Positions 24,428 to 33,407 of a stretch of DNA of 64,000 bases are shown here, piece after piece. The notes under the pieces were generated by a model. It searched no databases. It had not been told where the DNA came from and worked only from the letters and a program-made list of their open reading frames with translations. The DNA comes from JAUASW01 sp036880965 (GTDB taxonomy: Bacteria; Pseudomonadota; Gammaproteobacteria; Burkholderiales; Burkholderiaceae_C), in assembly GCF_036880965.1 (NCBI RefSeq), contig NZ_JBAJMV010000004.1, positions 248,001-312,000 on the forward strand, read 5' to 3'. The position numbers and the translations under genes were made by a program. The stretch's first letter is position 1. Every line of letters starts with the position of its first letter.

Positions 24428-26806
24428 TCAGAAGTTGTAGACCACCGAGACCCCCACCGTGCGCGGCTGCGAGATGAAGACCTTGGAGCCATTTCCGAAG
24501 TAGTTCTGCGCCGCGTCGGTGCCCATGTGCTGCTCAAGGAAGCCGCCAGTGATGCCTTCATTGTTCAGCAGGTTCTTGACGAAGACCGTGGCCGACCACT
24601 TGTCGCCAGCCAGCGTGGACGCCAGGCCCACTTGCGAGAAGCCGCCCCAGGTCTGCTTGAACTTGGCGCTGGCCGAGATCGCGTTCTCGGTGGCACCCTG
24701 GTAGTAGAGCGAAAGCCGGTTGGTCCACTGCCAGCCGTTCTCGAGATTGGCCGCATGCTCCAGCGAGCCGCTGATGGTGTGTCTGGCCGTGCCCGGCAAG
24801 CGGGTGCCGGCTGGCGCCACGACCACGGAGGGTTTGTCGACCCGCAGCACATCATCCACCAGCTTGGCATCCACATAGGCGTAGTTGATGCCTGCGCGCC
24901 AGGCGGTGCTCAGCGGCGCACTCAGCTCAAACTCGATGCCCTTGCTGCTGGCCTTGCCGCCGTTCTGTGCGGCGAAGAAGCCCCAGTTGGGCGTGGTGGT
25001 CTCCACCTGCACATTGCGCCAGTCGATGTAGAAGGCCGAAACGCCGTAGCGCATATTGCCGCTCGCGCCCTTCAGCCCCACCTCATAGTTGGTGTTGGTG
25101 TCGGGCGCGTAGGTCAGGTAGGTCGCGCTTTCCTTGAAGTTGCCAACCAGCGGCACGGCGTTGGCGCCACCGCGCCGGTAGCCCTGCGAGACGGTGGCAT
25201 AGGCCATCTGGTTGGGTGCCAGGTCATAGGCCAGATTCAGCTTGTAGAGCTGGCCGCTGTCCTTCTGGTTGAAGACCGTGCGCTCCGGCGTCATGCCCCA
25301 TGCCGGGATGCCCATCACGGTATCGTTGTTGAACTTGTTGCTGTAGTGGCGCACGCCCACGGTGCTGCGCATCGCGGGGCTGAAGTGATAGGTCAGCTCG
25401 CCATAGACCGAGGTCTCCTTGAAATTCTGGCTGCGGTCGTACAGGAAGTCGTTATCGTTGACCAGGAAGTTGCCCGGCACTGCCGCGTCGGCCCAGACCT
25501 TGAGGCCGCGCAGATAGCTGCGCTGCGAGGAAGTGAGGACCTGGTCCTGGTAGTACAGGCCGGCGATGTAGTCGAAGGAGCCACCCTTCCTGGACACCAG
25601 GCGCAGCTCCTGCACCGTCGCCTTGTCGCTGTAGCCGCGCTGGGCCTGCGCCATCGGGCGCGGGTAGTTGTAGTAGAAATCGCGCAGCCAGTTGTTCTTG
25701 GCATAGAAGCCGGTGTTCTCCGACAGACTGGTGCCGGTCTGCTCGTACTGCGAACTGGCGCTGGTGAGCGTGGCAAAGCCGAGGTCCAGCTCCATCTCCA
25801 GGCTGGTCATGTGCACATCGCGGCTCGAGGGTTCAAGCTGGATCGAGCCGTTCTCGTACTTGCCGTAGGGCACGCCGCTGCCGTTGTTGCCGCGGGTGGG
25901 CTGGCGGCGGCCACCGATCTCGTCAGACTGGGTCTGGTGCGTCAGCGTGGCCGAGAAGCTGGCATTGGGCTTGAACAGCAGGGCCACGCGGGCGTAGTCG
26001 ATGTCCACCGTGTCGGCGTCCTTGATCGACTCATAGCTGGCCGCCTTGTTGATCAGGCCGCTGGGCGCCACCGGCGCGCCCTTGGCGTCGAGCTTGTAGA
26101 CGTTCACGTAGTCAATCAGGCCGGCGTTCTTGACCTTGCCGGCAAGCACGCGCGCCGCCAGCATCTCGCCCAGCGGCAGGTTGATCATCAGGTCGCCGGT
26201 CTTGTTGCTGCCGTCGGAGCCATCGGTCTTGCTGAAGCTGCCTTCCACACGGGCGGCGAAGGCCTTCAGGTCAGGGGCGTTGGTGATGTAGCGCACCGTG
26301 CCGCCCAGCGAACCCGATCCGTACAGCGTGCCCTGCGGGCCGCGCAGCACCTCCACGCGGGCCAGGTCCTTGATCAGGAAGTTGGCGTAGATCGGCGTCT
26401 GGTTCACATAGGTGGACACCGCCGGCACGGCCGAGGTCTGGTAGTCGCCGAGCGCCGAGCCATTGAGGTTCAGGCCGCGCACCGTCACGCCGCTGAGCAC
26501 GCCCGAGTTGCGATAGCCGCGGTCCACCACGGAGGCGCCCGCCACTTCGCGCAGCAGGTCCACCTGGTCGGTGATGCGGCGCTCCTGCAGGTCGTCGCCG
26601 CTGATGGCTGAGATGTTGTAGGGCACCTTGAGCGGATTCTCCTTGCGGCCCTGGGCGGTCACGACCACGGTCTCGAGCGTGGTCTTCTCCGGTGCCGGCG
26701 CCTGCTGTGCCATGGCCGGCAGGCCGAAGGTCACGAAAGCCGCGCCCATGGCGACCACCAGCGGGCTTCTCTTCAGATGCGAGGTCGATGTCAATGTCGA
26801 TGCCAC
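24428..26806 (-). CDS. TonB-dependent receptor
   Basis: A 792-residue outer-membrane receptor. The signal peptide ends at LPAMA; a TonB box lies in TTLETVVVTAQ; the plug contains VTVRGLNLNG, LARVEVLRGPQGTLYGSGSLGGTVRYIT, the classic receptor signature; the barrel ends in phenylalanine (VYNF). The start is GTG at 26806, preceded by AAAGGAGT with six-base spacing; a longer frame from TTG 26836 lacks a ribosome site. It sits behind a binding-protein gene (50-bp gap) and before a TPR-sulfotransferase on the same strand. The match to an oligopeptide-type importer next door suggests the ligand is handed from this receptor to the binding protein. The ligand is unknown; no haem or siderophore genes are seen. 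Confidence 0.9.
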   Translation of the reverse strand: MASTLTSTSHLKRSPLVVAMGAAFVTFGLPAMAQQAPAPEKTTLETVVVTAQGRKENPLKVPYNISAISGDDLQERRITDQVDLLREVAGASVVDRGYRNSGVLSGVTVRGLNLNGSALGDYQTSAVPAVSTYVNQTPIYANFLIKDLARVEVLRGPQGTLYGSGSLGGTVRYITNAPDLKAFAARVEGSFSKTDGSDGSNKTGDLMINLPLGEMLAARVLAGKVKNAGLIDYVNVYKLDAKGAPVAPSGLINKAASYESIKDADTVDIDYARVALLFKPNASFSATLTHQTQSDEIGGRRQPTRGNNGSGVPYGKYENGSIQLEPSSRDVHMTSLEMELDLGFATLTSASSQYEQTGTSLSENTGFYAKNNWLRDFYYNYPRPMAQAQRGYSDKATVQELRLVSRKGGSFDYIAGLYYQDQVLTSSQRSYLRGLKVWADAAVPGNFLVNDNDFLYDRSQNFKETSVYGELTYHFSPAMRSTVGVRHYSNKFNNDTVMGIPAWGMTPERTVFNQKDSGQLYKLNLAYDLAPNQMAYATVSQGYRRGGANAVPLVGNFKESATYLTYAPDTNTNYEVGLKGASGNMRYGVSAFYIDWRNVQVETTTPNWGFFAAQNGGKASSKGIEFELSAPLSTAWRAGINYAYVDAKLVDDVLRVDKPSVVVAPAGTRLPGTARHTISGSLEHAANLENGWQWTNRLSLYYQGATENAISASAKFKQTWGGFSQVGLASTLAGDKWSATVFVKNLLNNEGITGGFLEQHMGTDAAQNYFGNGSKVFISQPRTVGVSVVYNF

Positions 26807-26812
26807 AGGAAT

Positions 26813-26820
26813 ACTCCTTT
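26813..26820 (-). promoter_or_regulatory. Ribosome binding site deciding the TonB receptor start
   Basis: AAAGGAGT on the minus strand lies six bases before GTG 26806 and therefore favours that start over the upstream TTG at 26836. Confidence 0.75.
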
Positions 26821-26856
26821 GAATTGTTGGATTCAATAAACCCGGGCCGGCCGCGC

Positions 26857-28395
26857 TCAGCGACTCAACCCATAAAACAGCACGGCGTCGTAGGCCGGAT
26901 TGAGTTGCACGCCCTTGAGCGAGCGGCGATGGATCACACGGCCCTGCAGGTCGGCCACGAAGAGCGCCACCGCGTCGTCGAGCAGCAGTTGCTGGGCTTG
27001 CGAGAACTTGGCGGCGGCCAGCGCACGATCGCGCGCCTCTTCAGCAACGCCGGCATTGACCAGTGCGTCGTACGCCGGGTTGGCGTAGCGCGAGAGGTTG
27101 AAGACCGTGGGCGACTCGCTGCGGAACAGGCCGATCAGCCAGTCCGATGGCGTGCCATAGGTGGGCCACCAGGTCATCGAGATCAGGTTGGGCGAGCTCT
27201 CGACGCGCTTGGCGTCGTCCCAGATCTTTCCCCATGGTCCCGGACGCAATTCCAGCGTCACGCCCAGCTGTTCCAGATTGGCCTTGAACAGCAGGAGCGA
27301 GTTCTTGTACTCCTCGCTGGTACCGATATAGCTGGCCGTGATCTTCCAGGCCGAGCGCGGCACGCCCGAGGCTTCAAGCATGCGCCGAGCTTGCGCCAGG
27401 TCGAGCCGCGGCGACTTGAGCGCTGAGTCGTGGCCCCACATCGTGGCCGGGATCGGGCCGGTGGCGGGGCTCGCTCCGCCTTCGTAGATCTTGTCCGCCA
27501 CGCCGCGGTAGTCCCAAGCGTAAGTCAGCGCACGGCGGAAATTGGCGTTGTTCGTCGGCGCCTTCTGCGTGTTGAGCAGGAACTGTGTGTTGCGCCAGGA
27601 CGGTCCACGAAGCACCGCGATCTTCGGGTCGCGTACCAGCGCCTTCACCAGGTCGGCCGAGGGCAAGGTGATGATGTCGGCCTCGCCGGAGCGGATCAGT
27701 TGAGCCTGGGTCGAAGCCTCCTGCACCACGCGAAGCTTGACCTGCTGGAACTGGCCTGGCTGCCAGCCGCCCCAGTAGCCGTCGAACCGATCCAGCACCA
27801 CCTCCTGGCCGCGCGTCCATTGGCGCACCGTGTAGGGGCCGGTGCCGCCGTCGCGGCCTTCGTTGAACCAGGCCGTGCCGGCCGCCATGGCCTTGGGCGA
27901 GACCATATAGGCCGCATACTGCGAAGACGCGATCAGGTCGACCGGCGCCGGCACCTTGGTGCGAATCACCAGGGTCTGGGCGTCGGGCGCGCTGATGCTC
28001 TCCACCCGGTCCCAGATGAAGGACGAACCTTTCGCTAGTTGACGGGTGCGTTCAATCGAGGCCTTGGCAGCCGCCGCATTGAAGGGCTCGCCATCATGGA
28101 AGCGCACGTTCTGGCGCAAGGTGAAGCGCCATTCGCGGCCATCCTTGCTCACGCTCCAGGCGGTGGCCAGGCCGGGGCGCAATTTGTCTTTGCCGGCTTG
28201 CGGGTCGTACCAGACCAGGGGCTCGTAGACATTGCTGAGCAGGATCACCTCGGTGGACGAGGCAATCGCCGGGTCCCAATCCTTGATGTCGGCGTACATC
28301 GCATACACAAGGGGCCGCGTGCTCTGTGCTGGCACGGCTGCCGCCAGCACGAGGCCGGCAAACAGGCAGAGCAAGCAACGCAGAAGTTTTTTCAT
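26857..28395 (-). CDS. Opp/Dpp-type periplasmic substrate-binding protein
   Basis: A 512-residue exported binding protein of family SBP_bac_5 (peptides, nickel, opines and related solutes). Signal peptide 1-24 (LLCLFAGLVLAAAVPA). The mature part reads LVYAMYADIKDWDPAIASS, NVYEPLVWYDPQ, LATAWSVSKDGREWRFTLRQNVRFHDGEPFNA, all standard for the family. It is divergent from the permease and ATPase genes 295 bp away that complete the transporter, and upstream of the TonB receptor gene with which it is probably co-transcribed. The start at 28395 opens the signal peptide; an upstream in-frame start at 28434 adds 13 residues of no known kind. Ligand not assigned. Confidence 0.9.
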   Translation of the reverse strand: MKKLLRCLLCLFAGLVLAAAVPAQSTRPLVYAMYADIKDWDPAIASSTEVILLSNVYEPLVWYDPQAGKDKLRPGLATAWSVSKDGREWRFTLRQNVRFHDGEPFNAAAAKASIERTRQLAKGSSFIWDRVESISAPDAQTLVIRTKVPAPVDLIASSQYAAYMVSPKAMAAGTAWFNEGRDGGTGPYTVRQWTRGQEVVLDRFDGYWGGWQPGQFQQVKLRVVQEASTQAQLIRSGEADIITLPSADLVKALVRDPKIAVLRGPSWRNTQFLLNTQKAPTNNANFRRALTYAWDYRGVADKIYEGGASPATGPIPATMWGHDSALKSPRLDLAQARRMLEASGVPRSAWKITASYIGTSEEYKNSLLLFKANLEQLGVTLELRPGPWGKIWDDAKRVESSPNLISMTWWPTYGTPSDWLIGLFRSESPTVFNLSRYANPAYDALVNAGVAEEARDRALAAAKFSQAQQLLLDDAVALFVADLQGRVIHRRSLKGVQLNPAYDAVLFYGLSR

Positions 28396-28487
28396 CGAGG
28401 TCTCGTTCCCAATCGTTCCTGGAAGCTCATTCACTGTTTTGCGATGAGCGGATTTTTCACAGCCGCCACCCGCTTGCCTATTCCCTG

Positions 28488-28606
28488 TGCGGGGCGCCCC
28501 CGCAGGGGTAGTCGGGCAGCGTGCGGCCGTGAAGCTGCGGCAGCCTACGCTGGGGGCAAGACCCGTCCCTCAGGGTTTCCATCTAACCCCGAAGAGGGGC
28601 CGCGCC
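28488..28606. repeat. Cluster of GC-rich palindromes, family member 2
   Basis: TGCGGGG-CGC-CCCCGCA (28488-28504, perfect 7-bp arms), CCCTCAGGG near 28568, and CCCC-GAAGA-GGGG (28587-28599) lie within the 295-bp gap between the divergent binding-protein and permease genes. The stretch GGGCAGCGTGCG...GGGGGC resembles the element at 56911-56953. No clear promoter was found in the gap. Confidence 0.55.
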
Positions 28607-28690
28607 AAGGGTCTGGCGGCTCAAGTGCCGCAGTGGCGAGAATCGCGTCCAGCAAGGGCCTTGCGGCCGCAACAAGGGAAGCTGGGACGG

Positions 28691-29713
28691 ATGTCGCGAC
28701 TCTGGGTTTATGTGGCCAAACGCTGCCTCGCTCTGATAACCATCGTGCTGGGCGTGATGGCGCTGGTCTTCGTACTCAGCCGTCTGCTGCCCAGTTCGCC
28801 CGTGGAGCTGGCGCTGGGCTCCAAGCCGACGGCGGAGCAGATTGCCACAGCCCGCGCTGAGCTCGGCCTGGACCGCCCGCTCGTCGAACAGTTCGCCCGC
28901 TTTGCCGCGAACGCGGTGCAAGGCGACCTCGGCCGCAGCCTGCGCACCGGCCTGCCGGTCGCGCAGGAGGTGCGCCAACGCTTTGCAGCCACCGCCGAGC
29001 TGGTGTCGCTGGCTCTACTGCTGGCGGTGCTGGTGGGCGTGCCGCTGGGTGTGTGGAGCGCAGCGCGACAGGGCCGCGCGTTCGACCAGAGCAGCCGTAC
29101 GGTGGCGGTGTCGCTGCTGGCGGTGCCGGTGTTCTTTCTCGGCATTCTTCTGCAATTGCTGTTCTACGGCCACTTGCAATGGCTGCCGCTGCAGGGACGC
29201 ATCGACTCCGACCTGATGCTCGACCAGCCCTTCGCGGCGGTGAGTGGCCTCTACCTGATTGACACCCTGCTCGCCGGCGACGGCGCCGCATTCCGCAGTG
29301 CGCTTGAGCACCTGGTGCTGCCGGTCACAGCCTTGGCCGCGGCCTCGCTCGCGGTCATCTTGCGCACCACTCGCAATGTGATGGCCGAGATTCTGCAGAC
29401 CGACCATGTGCGCACAGCGCGCGCCTACGGCATGCATCCCCAACGCCTGCTGTTCGGCCATGCGCTGCGCGCCGCCATGTTGCCCCTGCTCACCGTCATC
29501 GGCCTGAGCTACGGCTTCATGCTCGGCGGCAGCGTGATCGTCGAGTACGTGTTCGACTGGCCTGGCATCGGCGGCTACATCGTCGAATCGGTCGTCACCA
29601 ATGACCAGCCCGCCGTGATCGGCGTGACGCTGCTGGTTTCTACCGTCTACCTCTTGATCAATCTGCTGATCGACCTCCTCTACTTCGCCATGGACCCGCG
29701 CCTCTCGCCATGA
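28691..29713 (+). CDS. Opp/Dpp-type ABC transporter permease (OppB/DppB)
   Basis: A 340-residue inner-membrane permease. The N-terminal helix (YVAKRCLALITIVLGVMALVFVLSRLLP) and the HVRTARAYGMHPQRLLFGHALRAAMLP segment (the EAA loop that contacts the ATPase) are typical of the DppB/OppB class. About six membrane helices. The start at 28691 (MSRLWVYV) follows GGGACGG; a longer frame upstream reads through the GC-rich repeat and is rejected. Its stop overlaps the next permease start (29710-29713). First gene of a five-gene unit with a second permease, two ATPases and a carbon-nitrogen hydrolase. Confidence 0.92.
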   Translation: MSRLWVYVAKRCLALITIVLGVMALVFVLSRLLPSSPVELALGSKPTAEQIATARAELGLDRPLVEQFARFAANAVQGDLGRSLRTGLPVAQEVRQRFAATAELVSLALLLAVLVGVPLGVWSAARQGRAFDQSSRTVAVSLLAVPVFFLGILLQLLFYGHLQWLPLQGRIDSDLMLDQPFAAVSGLYLIDTLLAGDGAAFRSALEHLVLPVTALAAASLAVILRTTRNVMAEILQTDHVRTARAYGMHPQRLLFGHALRAAMLPLLTVIGLSYGFMLGGSVIVEYVFDWPGIGGYIVESVVTNDQPAVIGVTLLVSTVYLLINLLIDLLYFAMDPRLSP

Positions 29714-30588
29714 GTGCCCCGTTCACCCATACTTTCGCCCTCTCCCCCACCCGGTCGGCCACGCGGTGGCTGCGGCAGAACGCCGTGATCGCCGGTACCG
29801 CCGGGCTGCTGCTGGCCCTGCTGCTCCTGAGCCTGGCCGCACCGTGGCTTAGCTTGCCCGACCCGGCCCGCATCGACCTTGCCGTCAAGCTCATGCCGCC
29901 CGGTGCCGAACACTGGTTCGGCACCGACGCGCTGGGCCGCGACCTGTTCTCGCAGGTGTTGCATGGTGCGCGCATCTCGCTCCTGATTGGCGCCGGCGTA
30001 GTGCTGGTGGCCGCGCTGATCGGCGTACCCCTGGGCCTGGTGGCGGGCTACGCGGGCGGCTGGCTTGACAGCCTGCTGATGCGCACGGCGGATCTCTTCC
30101 TCGCCTTCCCGCCCTTGCTATTGCCCATCCTGCTGGTGGCACTGCTCGGCCCGGGCCTCGAGAACGCGATGCTGGCCGTGGCGGTGTCCTGGTTCCCCTG
30201 GTATGCGCGCATCGCGCGTGCCGCCGCGCTGAGCGTGAAGGCCGAGAACTACATCGTGTCGGCACGCGCTTTCGGCGCCTCACATGCCCGCATCGTCTGG
30301 CGTCATGTGCTGCCCAACTGCAGCACGCCCATCCTCGTGCAAGCCAGCCTGGACTTCGGCTACGCCATCCTCACCACCGCCTCGCTGGGCTTCATCGGAC
30401 TGGGTGCCACACCGCCCACGCCGGAATGGGGCTTGATGATCTCCAATGCACGCTCCGTCTTCCTCGAATACTGGTGGACTGCCGCCTTCCCCGGCGCCGC
30501 GATCTTCATCGCCGTGATGGCCGCCAACCTGCTGGGCGACGGCCTGCGCGACCGGCTCGACCCCAAGTTCGAAGGGCGGTCGGCATGA
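29710..30588 (+). CDS. Opp/Dpp-type ABC transporter permease (OppC/DppC)
   Basis: A 292-residue partner permease. The N-terminal half has one helix (AVIAGTAGLLLALLLLSLAAPWL), then the DppC landmarks EHWFGTDALGRDLFSQVLHGARISLLIG and the EAA loop NYIVSARAFGASHARIVWRHVLPNC. C-terminal LGFIGLGATPPTPEWGLMI is highly conserved in this class. It overlaps both neighbours by 4 bp (ATGA), as expected for a tightly coupled transporter operon. Forms a heterodimer with the preceding permease. Confidence 0.92.
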   Translation: MSAPFTHTFALSPTRSATRWLRQNAVIAGTAGLLLALLLLSLAAPWLSLPDPARIDLAVKLMPPGAEHWFGTDALGRDLFSQVLHGARISLLIGAGVVLVAALIGVPLGLVAGYAGGWLDSLLMRTADLFLAFPPLLLPILLVALLGPGLENAMLAVAVSWFPWYARIARAAALSVKAENYIVSARAFGASHARIVWRHVLPNCSTPILVQASLDFGYAILTTASLGFIGLGATPPTPEWGLMISNARSVFLEYWWTAAFPGAAIFIAVMAANLLGDGLRDRLDPKFEGRSA

Positions 30589-31568
30589 GCAGCGGCCTGC
30601 ATATCCAGGGTCTCCAGGTGAGCATCGGCGCCGGCACACCGCTGCGCGCCTGCTCCTTGCAGGTTCGGCCCGGCGAAGTGCTGGGCCTGGTGGGCGAATC
30701 GGGCAGCGGAAAGTCGCTCACTGCCCTGGCCTGCCTGGGCCTTTTGCCACCGCGTGCACGCGCCAGCGGCAGCATCCGCATTGGCGACACCGAACTGCTC
30801 GGTGCGCCCGAACCCGCGCTGCGAGCCGTGCGTGGCCGCCGCGTGGCGATGATTTTTCAGAATCCGCTCAGCGCTTTGAACCCTTTCTACACCGTGGGCC
30901 GGCAACTGCTCACCGTGGTGACCACGCATTTCAAGGAGCCGCGCACTGCGCTGAAGCATCGGGTGTCGCAGGCATTGCAGAAGGTGCAGCTGGGCGATGC
31001 CTATCTGCAGCGCTATCCACACCAGCTCTCGGGCGGCCAATTGCAGCGCGTGATGATCGCCATGGCCGTGGCATGCGAGCCCGAGGTGCTGATCGCAGAT
31101 GAGCCAACAACCGCGCTGGACGTCACTGTGCAGGCCCGCATCATGCGGCTCCTGCGTGAGCTGAGCGACCAGGGCATGGGCCTGCTCCTGATTTCGCATG
31201 ACCTTGACCTGGTGGCGCAAATGGCCGACCGGGTAAGCGTGATGTATGGCGGCCGCACGGTCGAGCATGGTCCGGTGCGCGAACTGATGGCCTCGGCCTC
31301 GCACCCCTACACGGCCAGCCTGCTCAAGGCCCAGCCGCGCCTGGGCGAGCTGCAGCGTCGCCTGCCAGTGATCGACGGCCAGGTCTTGCCATCGACGGCG
31401 GTGGTAAGCGGCTGCGTGTTCGTCGAGCGCTGCCGCCGCGCCGTGCCCGCCTGCACTGGCCAATTGCCGCCCACGGTGAGCCTACGCGCGGCCAGTCATG
31501 TGGAATGCCACAACCCCATCCTGCCAGCCACGCTGGCTGCGCCGAGCACGGGGGTGGCCCATGGTTGA
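30585..31568 (+). CDS. Opp/Dpp-type ABC transporter ATPase (OppD/DppD)
   Basis: A 327-residue ATPase: Walker A GESGSGKS, signature LSGGQLQRVMIAMAVACEP, Walker B VLIADEPTTALD and the switch histidine in LLISHDLDLVA. The C-terminal extension has the cysteine-rich motif (GCVFVERCRRAVPAC...VECH) that in OppD/DppD proteins can hold an iron-sulfur centre. It ends with an 8-bp overlap with the next ATPase gene. Energises import with that partner. Confidence 0.92.
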   Translation: MSSGLHIQGLQVSIGAGTPLRACSLQVRPGEVLGLVGESGSGKSLTALACLGLLPPRARASGSIRIGDTELLGAPEPALRAVRGRRVAMIFQNPLSALNPFYTVGRQLLTVVTTHFKEPRTALKHRVSQALQKVQLGDAYLQRYPHQLSGGQLQRVMIAMAVACEPEVLIADEPTTALDVTVQARIMRLLRELSDQGMGLLLISHDLDLVAQMADRVSVMYGGRTVEHGPVRELMASASHPYTASLLKAQPRLGELQRRLPVIDGQVLPSTAVVSGCVFVERCRRAVPACTGQLPPTVSLRAASHVECHNPILPATLAAPSTGVAHG

Positions 31569-32487
31569 ACCCGTGCTGTGCGTGCGCGGCCTGCGCAAGA
31601 GCTATGGACCTGTAAAGGCCTTGCGCGGCCTCGACCTCGAGCTGCAACCCGGCCGCTCGCTGGCCATCGTTGGTGAATCGGGCAGTGGCAAGACCACGGC
31701 GGCGATGTGCATCGCCAAGCTGGTGTCGGCAGATGCCGGCGAAGTGCGCATCGGCGGCGCGGAGTTTCTCGGCACCGGTGCAAGCCAGACGGTGCTTCTG
31801 CGCCGCGAGTTCGGCGTGGTGCTGCAGAACCCCTTGAGTTCGCTGGACCCGCGCCAGCGGATCTGGGTCAGCGTGATCGAGCCACTGCAGGTGCACATGA
31901 AGGGGCTGGACCGCGCCGCCCTGCATGACCGCGCCTTGGAGATGCTGACCCGCGTGGGCTTGGGCGAGGCCATGGCCGACCGGCTGCCGCACCAGCTCTC
32001 GGGCGGCCAATTGCAGCGCGCCGTGATCGCGCGGGCGCTGATCCTGCAGCCGCGCCTGGTCATACTCGACGAGCCTACCTCAGCGTTGGACGTGTCGGTG
32101 CAGGCCCAGGTCCTGAACCTGCTCTGCGACCTGCGCGACGAGCTGCAGCTCAGCTACCTCTTCATCACTCACAACCTCGCGCTGGTGGAGATCCTCGCGC
32201 ACGAGGTGCTGGTGATGTATGCCGGCGGCGTGGTCGAGCGTGGGCCAGTGCACCAGGTATTTGCGGCGCCACGCCATCCGTACACCGCCGAGCTGCTGGC
32301 CGCTGTCCCAGGGGCCGGCACGCCATTGCTGGACGCAAAACCCGACCCCGGTTTTGCAGCTACTGGATGCGCCTACCAGCTGCGTTGCGCGCATGCACAG
32401 GCTGCCTGCAGAAGCGTGGCGCCCACAGAAGCCGCTGGACAACTGTCCGCGTCTTGTCACTTCCCCCTCGGAGGCACAGCCCCATGA
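31561..32487 (+). CDS. Opp/Dpp-type ABC transporter ATPase (OppF/DppF)
   Basis: A 308-residue ATPase: Walker A VGESGSGKTT, Q-loop VVLQNPLSSLDPRQRI, signature LSGGQLQRAVIARALILQP, Walker B LVILDEPTSALDVS, and H-switch FITHNLALVE. The C-terminal cysteines (CAYQLRCAHAQAAC) match the family extension. ATG 31561 overlaps the previous stop by 8 bp; its own stop overlaps the hydrolase start (32484-32487). Together with the previous ATPase and two permeases it completes the importer. Confidence 0.92.
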   Translation: MVEPVLCVRGLRKSYGPVKALRGLDLELQPGRSLAIVGESGSGKTTAAMCIAKLVSADAGEVRIGGAEFLGTGASQTVLLRREFGVVLQNPLSSLDPRQRIWVSVIEPLQVHMKGLDRAALHDRALEMLTRVGLGEAMADRLPHQLSGGQLQRAVIARALILQPRLVILDEPTSALDVSVQAQVLNLLCDLRDELQLSYLFITHNLALVEILAHEVLVMYAGGVVERGPVHQVFAAPRHPYTAELLAAVPGAGTPLLDAKPDPGFAATGCAYQLRCAHAQAACRSVAPTEAAGQLSASCHFPLGGTAP

Positions 32488-33341
32488 GCAAGTTCTCGAT
32501 TGCCGGCCTGCAGCTGGCCCTGCCCCATGACGACAACCTCGACACCATAGACCGCGAGGTGGCCGGCACCCTGGCCCGCTTCCCCTGGGTGCAGATGGTG
32601 GTGCTGGCCGAGCTGGCGGCCTTCGGCCCCGAGCTACGCTTTGCCGAAGCCCTGCCCGGCCCCACCGAGCAGCGCTTCCAGACGCTGGCCAGGCGCCATG
32701 GCATCTGGCTGATCCCGGGGTCGATCTACGAAAAGCACGAAGGTCTGATCTACAACACCACGCCGGTGATCAACCCGGCCGGCGAGGTAGTGGCACGCTA
32801 TCGCAAGATGTACCCCTTCCAGCCCTACGAGCAGGGCGTGGCCAGCGGGACCGAGACAGTGGTGTTCGATGTACCGGACGTGGGCCGCTTCGGCGTGTCG
32901 ATTTGCTACGACGGCTGGTTCCCCGAGACCACGCGCGCCATGATCTGCCAGGGTGCCGAGGTGATCCTACACCCGACGATGACGGGCACCATTGACCGCA
33001 GCGAGGAGCTGATAATCGCCCGCGCCAATGCCATCATGAACCAGTGCTATTTCTTCGACGTCAACAACGCCGGCCGGTTGGGCAATGGCCGCTCCATCGT
33101 GGTGGGGCCGGAGGGCGACGTGCTGCACCAGGCCGGGCCTGAGCAGGAGCTCATTCCGCTGACGCTGGACCTGGAGCGGGTGCGCCATACGCGCCGCCAC
33201 GGCCTGAAGGGCCTGGGCCAGGTACTCAAGTCATTCCGCGACGCACCCATGCGCTTCCCCTGCTATGCGGCGAGCGCTGACGCCTCGCCCCATCTGCAAG
33301 CGCTGGGGCCGCTGGAACTGCATCGGCGCAGCGGCGCCTGA
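32484..33341 (+). CDS. Carbon-nitrogen hydrolase (nitrilase superfamily)
   Basis: A 285-residue enzyme of the nitrilase/amidase superfamily with the full catalytic triad: E43 (VVLAELAAFGPE), K108 (RYRKMYPFQPYEQG) and C141 (GVSICYDGWFPETTRA). The YDGWFPE region and GTIDRSEELIIARANA suggest an amidase acting on a small amide. It overlaps the transporter ATPase gene by 4 bp, so it is expected to process what the importer brings in. The nearby gabT-gabD genes make a route from an amide of a GABA-like acid plausible, but no step is proven. The family also includes aliphatic amidases, carbamoyl-amino-acid amidases and omega-amidases, and the substrate cannot be chosen from sequence. Confidence 0.83.
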   Translation: MSKFSIAGLQLALPHDDNLDTIDREVAGTLARFPWVQMVVLAELAAFGPELRFAEALPGPTEQRFQTLARRHGIWLIPGSIYEKHEGLIYNTTPVINPAGEVVARYRKMYPFQPYEQGVASGTETVVFDVPDVGRFGVSICYDGWFPETTRAMICQGAEVILHPTMTGTIDRSEELIIARANAIMNQCYFFDVNNAGRLGNGRSIVVGPEGDVLHQAGPEQELIPLTLDLERVRHTRRHGLKGLGQVLKSFRDAPMRFPCYAASADASPHLQALGPLELHRRSGA

Positions 33342-33362
33342 GCTTGTGGCGCGGCAGGCGCC
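33333..33362. repeat. Inverted repeat at the end of the hydrolase gene
   Basis: GGCGCCTG (33333-33340) and CAGGCGCC (33355-33362) are perfect 8-bp arms around the stop codon; no T-run follows. Could act as a weak terminator or mRNA 3' end stabiliser. Confidence 0.4.
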
Positions 33363-33407
33363 GGCCTATGCTTCGGGCTCGCCGCACAGCAAGGGAGCCT
33401 GTCCCCC

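Noticed and set aside
24527..26611. A 694-residue plus-strand open frame opposite the second TonB receptor
   Set aside because: Shadow of the receptor gene, no recognisable protein features.
26807..26836. TTG start at 26836 for the TonB receptor
   Set aside because: AAAGGAGT lies between it and GTG 26806 with ideal spacing for the latter.
28487..28690. N-terminal extension of the OppB-type permease
   Set aside because: Reads through GC-rich palindromes; family N-terminus begins at 28691 after a ribosome site.
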